Assembly: GCA_011051715.1 (NCBI GenBank)
Contig: DRKP01000163.1
Span: 1-57,060, forward strand
Direction of reading: 5' to 3'
Origin: Sedimenticola thiotaurini
GTDB lineage: Bacteria; Pseudomonadota; Gammaproteobacteria; Chromatiales; Chromatiaceae
DNA length: 57,060 bases
The number at the start of each line of letters is the position of its first letter. Positions within the stretch are counted from its first letter, which is position 1. Below the pieces are notes generated by a model, which saw only the letters and a list, made by a program, of their open reading frames with translations, had not been told where the DNA came from and searched no databases. Of the stretch, positions 54,500 through 57,060 are shown one piece after another. Both the position numbers and the translations under genes were made by a program.

Positions 54500-56841
54500 G
54501 TATCGATGAAGGGCAGATGTCTGGCGATGATCTGCTTCAGCTCCTCGGTGTCCACGGGTTTGCTGAGAAAGTCGTCGGCGCCGGCCTCCAGGCTCGCCAC
54601 CCGGTCGTCGTCGCCGGCCTTGGCGGTGAGGGCGATGATGGCTACGTCGCGGTTGCGCCCACCGGCGCGAATGCGCCTGATCGTATCATAGCCATCCATA
54701 CCCGGCATCATGATGTCCATCAGCACCACCGAGAACTCCTCCTCCGCCAGTACCTCCAGCGCCTCGTTGCCGTCGCCGGCGGCGGTCACCTCCAGCCCCC
54801 AGCCCTCCAGCACCGGCGTCAGGGCGAGCAGGTTGCGCAGGTCGTCGTCCACCAGCAGTACCCGGTGGCCGACGATCTCGCCCTCGCGCGCGGGTTCCGC
54901 CGCTTGGTCCCCGGCCGGTGCCGCCGCCTCCTCCCCCGTATCAGGGACGGCGGTGGTGGAAGGCGCCCGCGTCGGCCGCTCGGGATCGCACTCCAGCGGC
55001 AGCAGCAGGGTGAAGGTGGAGCCCTCGCCCTCGGCGCTGTCGAGGCGGATCTCACCGCACAGCAGGTGCGCCAGCTGCTGGCTGATGGCCAGACCCAGGC
55101 CGGTACCGCCATAGCGCCGGCTGGTGGAGCCGTCGGCCTGGCGGAAGGCCTCGAAGATATGGGCCTGCTGGGACGGTGGAATGCCGATGCCGCTGTCGCG
55201 GACGCTGATGCCGAGGTCGCAGTTGCACTCCTGTCCGCGCTTCATTCCCTGCAGCCGCAGCACGACCGACCCGGAGTCGGTGAACTTGAGCGCGTTGGAG
55301 AGGAAGTTCTTCAGCACCTGGCGGATCTTGTCCGGGTCCGAGCGGATGCGGCGCGGTGCGTCGTCGGCGATCTCCAGCCGCAGGGGCAGCCCCTTGTCCT
55401 GGAACTGGGGCTCGACCAGCTCCATGATCCCGTGCAGCAGGCGCGGCAGGTCGATCCACTCCAGATGGACGGTGGTGCGCCGGGCCTCGATCCGGGACAG
55501 GTCCAGGATGTCGTTGATCAGCGCCTGCAGGTCGCGCCCCGCCTCGTGGATCACCCGTGCCTGCTGTTTCTGCTCCGGGGTCAGGCCGCTGTCGTCGGCG
55601 CCGAGCAGCTTGGACAGCAGCAGGATCGAGTTGAGGGGAGTGCGCAGCTCGTGGCTGACGTTGGCCAGGAACTGGGACTTGTAGCGGTTCGACTCCTCCA
55701 GCTTGCGTGCGTGGGCGCGCAGGTTGCGGGTGTTGCGGCCATGCTCCCGGGCCAGCCGCGACAGGCTCTCCCCCAGCTCGCGCAGCTCCTGGGGGCGGTG
55801 CCAGTCGAAGTGCACGTCCCCTTCGTCGTTGAGCACTTTCCGCACGCCGGCGAGCAGTTCACTGCTGAGGCGTTCCGCCCGCCGGGCGATCCAGCGCGCC
55901 GCCAGCCAGACCACCAGCGCCAGGGCGAAGACGATGCTCAGCACGCGCAGGGTGAGGGCGTTGCGGAACTGGGCGATGGGGGAGGGATCGACGCGCCGGC
56001 CGACCCACAGCGGCCCGGACTGTTCGGTGCGGAACATCGGGATCCACATGATCTGCTGGCCGTCCCCCTTCCACAGCGCCGGCTTGCCCTGGGCGAAGAT
56101 CCCGCGCAGGCCGGGAAAGCGTTCGAAGGCATCGCCCACCGGCGCGTTGGGACCGGCGTGCTCCAGGAAATGGCCGTCGTTGTGCACCCACAGGGTGTTG
56201 CGGTAGGAGCGGGCGATGCCGCCGACGTCGATCACCATCATGATGGCGCCGATGGTGCCGTTGCCGGACGGGTCCGGGATCGGGCCGATCAGGCGCAGGG
56301 TCATGAAGCGTCTGGGATCGGAGCTGCCGGCCACCGGGTTCAGGCTGATCGGGCTGACCAGGACGTTACCGGGTTCGGCGTTCAGGGCCGCCCGGATCAC
56401 CCGGGGGTCGGGCAGCTGCGGTGGTTCCGCTGTTGGCAGCCACTCCTGGCTGGTCTTGTCCCGCTGCAGCCAGAACTGGATGCGGCCCTGGTCGTCCAGG
56501 AACACCAGCTCGATGATGTCCAGCTGATCGCCCAGGATGCGGTTGATCCACAGGGTATAGCGGGCCCGGGCCTTGTCGATCGCCTCGCCGTCCTGCTGCC
56601 GGTCGCCGCCGAGGATGGTGCCCGGCTCGGGCAGCTTGGCCAGCAGCTGGACCATCTCGTCGCGGGATGCCAGGTGCTGGTCGAGGTCGCGGAAATCGGC
56701 GCGCAGGTTCTGCAGGTGGGCCTTGTGGTAGAACAGCTCCATCCGCTCCAGTACCAGCGGCAGGTTGATCACCACCGCCAGGATCAGCGGGGTGAGGGCG
56801 AACAGCAGGAAGAACAGGAGGATCTGGGTGCGGAGCTTCAC
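54496..56841 (-). CDS. Hybrid sensor histidine kinase
   Basis: 781 residues from a GTG at 56841 (VKLRTQILLFFLLF). Two membrane helices (about 5-28 and 297-316) flank a periplasmic sensor of about 265 residues with a Cache-like look (FLDDQGRIQFW, GTIGAIMMVIDVGGI). A HAMP-like segment and coiled coil lead to HisKA with His397 (NVSHELRTPLNS), a HATPase domain (KNFLSNALKFTDSG, DSGIGIPPSQ, GTGLGLAIS) and a C-terminal REC domain (Asp709 in LMDIMMPGMDG). The upstream open frame to the window edge codes through a dispersed repeat, so the GTG is favoured; an ATG at 56898 is the alternative. Signal unknown. Confidence 0.88.
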   Translation of the reverse strand: MKLRTQILLFFLLFALTPLILAVVINLPLVLERMELFYHKAHLQNLRADFRDLDQHLASRDEMVQLLAKLPEPGTILGGDRQQDGEAIDKARARYTLWINRILGDQLDIIELVFLDDQGRIQFWLQRDKTSQEWLPTAEPPQLPDPRVIRAALNAEPGNVLVSPISLNPVAGSSDPRRFMTLRLIGPIPDPSGNGTIGAIMMVIDVGGIARSYRNTLWVHNDGHFLEHAGPNAPVGDAFERFPGLRGIFAQGKPALWKGDGQQIMWIPMFRTEQSGPLWVGRRVDPSPIAQFRNALTLRVLSIVFALALVVWLAARWIARRAERLSSELLAGVRKVLNDEGDVHFDWHRPQELRELGESLSRLAREHGRNTRNLRAHARKLEESNRYKSQFLANVSHELRTPLNSILLLSKLLGADDSGLTPEQKQQARVIHEAGRDLQALINDILDLSRIEARRTTVHLEWIDLPRLLHGIMELVEPQFQDKGLPLRLEIADDAPRRIRSDPDKIRQVLKNFLSNALKFTDSGSVVLRLQGMKRGQECNCDLGISVRDSGIGIPPSQQAHIFEAFRQADGSTSRRYGGTGLGLAISQQLAHLLCGEIRLDSAEGEGSTFTLLLPLECDPERPTRAPSTTAVPDTGEEAAAPAGDQAAEPAREGEIVGHRVLLVDDDLRNLLALTPVLEGWGLEVTAAGDGNEALEVLAEEEFSVVLMDIMMPGMDGYDTIRRIRAGGRNRDVAIIALTAKAGDDDRVASLEAGADDFLSKPVDTEELKQIIARHLPFIDT

Positions 56842-56932
56842 GGCAGATATCGGGTCGACGGCCCCTGGGGAGTGTCTGAACCAGTCGCTCTGTGTCATCC
56901 CGGCAGGGGGCCGAGCCGGGAGGAATCGACCG

Positions 56933-56962
56933 CCTGGATCCCGGCCCGTGCCGGAATGACGG
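56933..56962. repeat. Dispersed palindromic repeat, GTCATTCCGG type, minus orientation
   Basis: The complement reads CGTCATTCCGGCACGGG and continues CCGGGATCCAGG, matching the copy at 52049-52077. A shortened facing half copy (GTCATCCCGGCAGG) starts at 56894. It lies upstream of the kinase gene; the remainder up to 57060 shows no gene. Confidence 0.7.
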
Positions 56963-57060
56963 CTTGTTCGCGATGGCGGGTTATCCAGATGTTCCCCAGT
57001 GTAGCATGCTGCCGGCCCTGGCAGCCGGTCGCAGCGTTGCGGCGGGCGTGTCACGGGCAA

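Noticed and set aside
56842-57060. Upstream extension of the hybrid kinase to the window edge
   Set aside because: The frame passes through the dispersed palindromic repeat and reads Pro/Arg-rich; the GTG just before the first membrane helix is a better start.

Overview
The window is GC-rich, gene-dense bacterial chromosome. Gene content points to a chemoautotrophic, probably sulfur-oxidising gammaproteobacterium. The pilMNOPQ-aroK-aroB-damX-like-gltBD-hemE order is a typical gammaproteobacterial core block. The left half is a nearly complete reductive TCA (rTCA) gene set of the kind known from tubeworm symbionts and some free-living sulfur-oxidising gammaproteobacteria. No RuBisCO, sulfur-oxidation, rRNA or tRNA gene was recognised here, so the lineage is inferred from synteny and pathway content.

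Region 1 (1-31102) is the rTCA region. A perfect heptanucleotide array and a degenerate duplicate of a ferredoxin tail precede a minus-strand block with 2-oxoglutarate:ferredoxin oxidoreductase (korAB) and a large ferredoxin-tailed partner. Next comes a soluble-type fumarate reductase (frdB, frdA and a NuoF-like NADH subunit). The divergent frd/acn gap holds a 246-bp inverted-repeat structure interrupted by an 85-bp hairpin segment. On the plus strand follow an Aquifex-like aconitase and the proton-translocating transhydrogenase pntAB. A side block carries a YeiH-like transporter, a 42-residue membrane protein, a Usp protein, an SRPBCC-like protein, an ECF sigma/anti-sigma pair and a glycosyltransferase. 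The cycle resumes with a minus-strand operon mdh-like/aclB/aclA/icd (ATP citrate lyase and monomeric NADP-isocitrate dehydrogenase), and divergently a second mdh and citrate synthase. Together these can run oxaloacetate to malate, fumarate to succinate, succinyl-CoA to 2-oxoglutarate to isocitrate to citrate, and citrate back to oxaloacetate plus acetyl-CoA. Transhydrogenase would supply NADPH for reductive carboxylation. Fumarase, succinyl-CoA synthetase and pyruvate synthase are not in the window.

Region 2 (31093-50813) is housekeeping: a conserved hypothetical gene, penicillin-binding protein 1A, the type IV pilus alignment/secretin operon pilMNOPQ ending at a strong hairpin, shikimate genes aroK and aroB, a DamX-like AAA/SPOR protein, a second heptamer-repeat patch, glutamate synthase gltBD and hemE.

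Region 3 (50814-57060) is on the minus strand: slyX, a BASS-family transporter, then a tightly overlapping set made of a hybrid histidine kinase, a response regulator with PAS domain, an ArsR-type regulator with a cysteine pair spaced like known persulfide sensors, and the ATPase zapE. Dispersed imperfect palindromes of the GTCATTCCGG type lie in several intergenic spaces.

The points most worth following are the uncharacterised 837-residue KorAB partner, the NADH-linked fumarate reductase with loss of the covalent-FAD histidine, the large inverted repeat between frd and acn, the transporter plus micro-protein module and the candidate persulfide-sensing ArsR protein.
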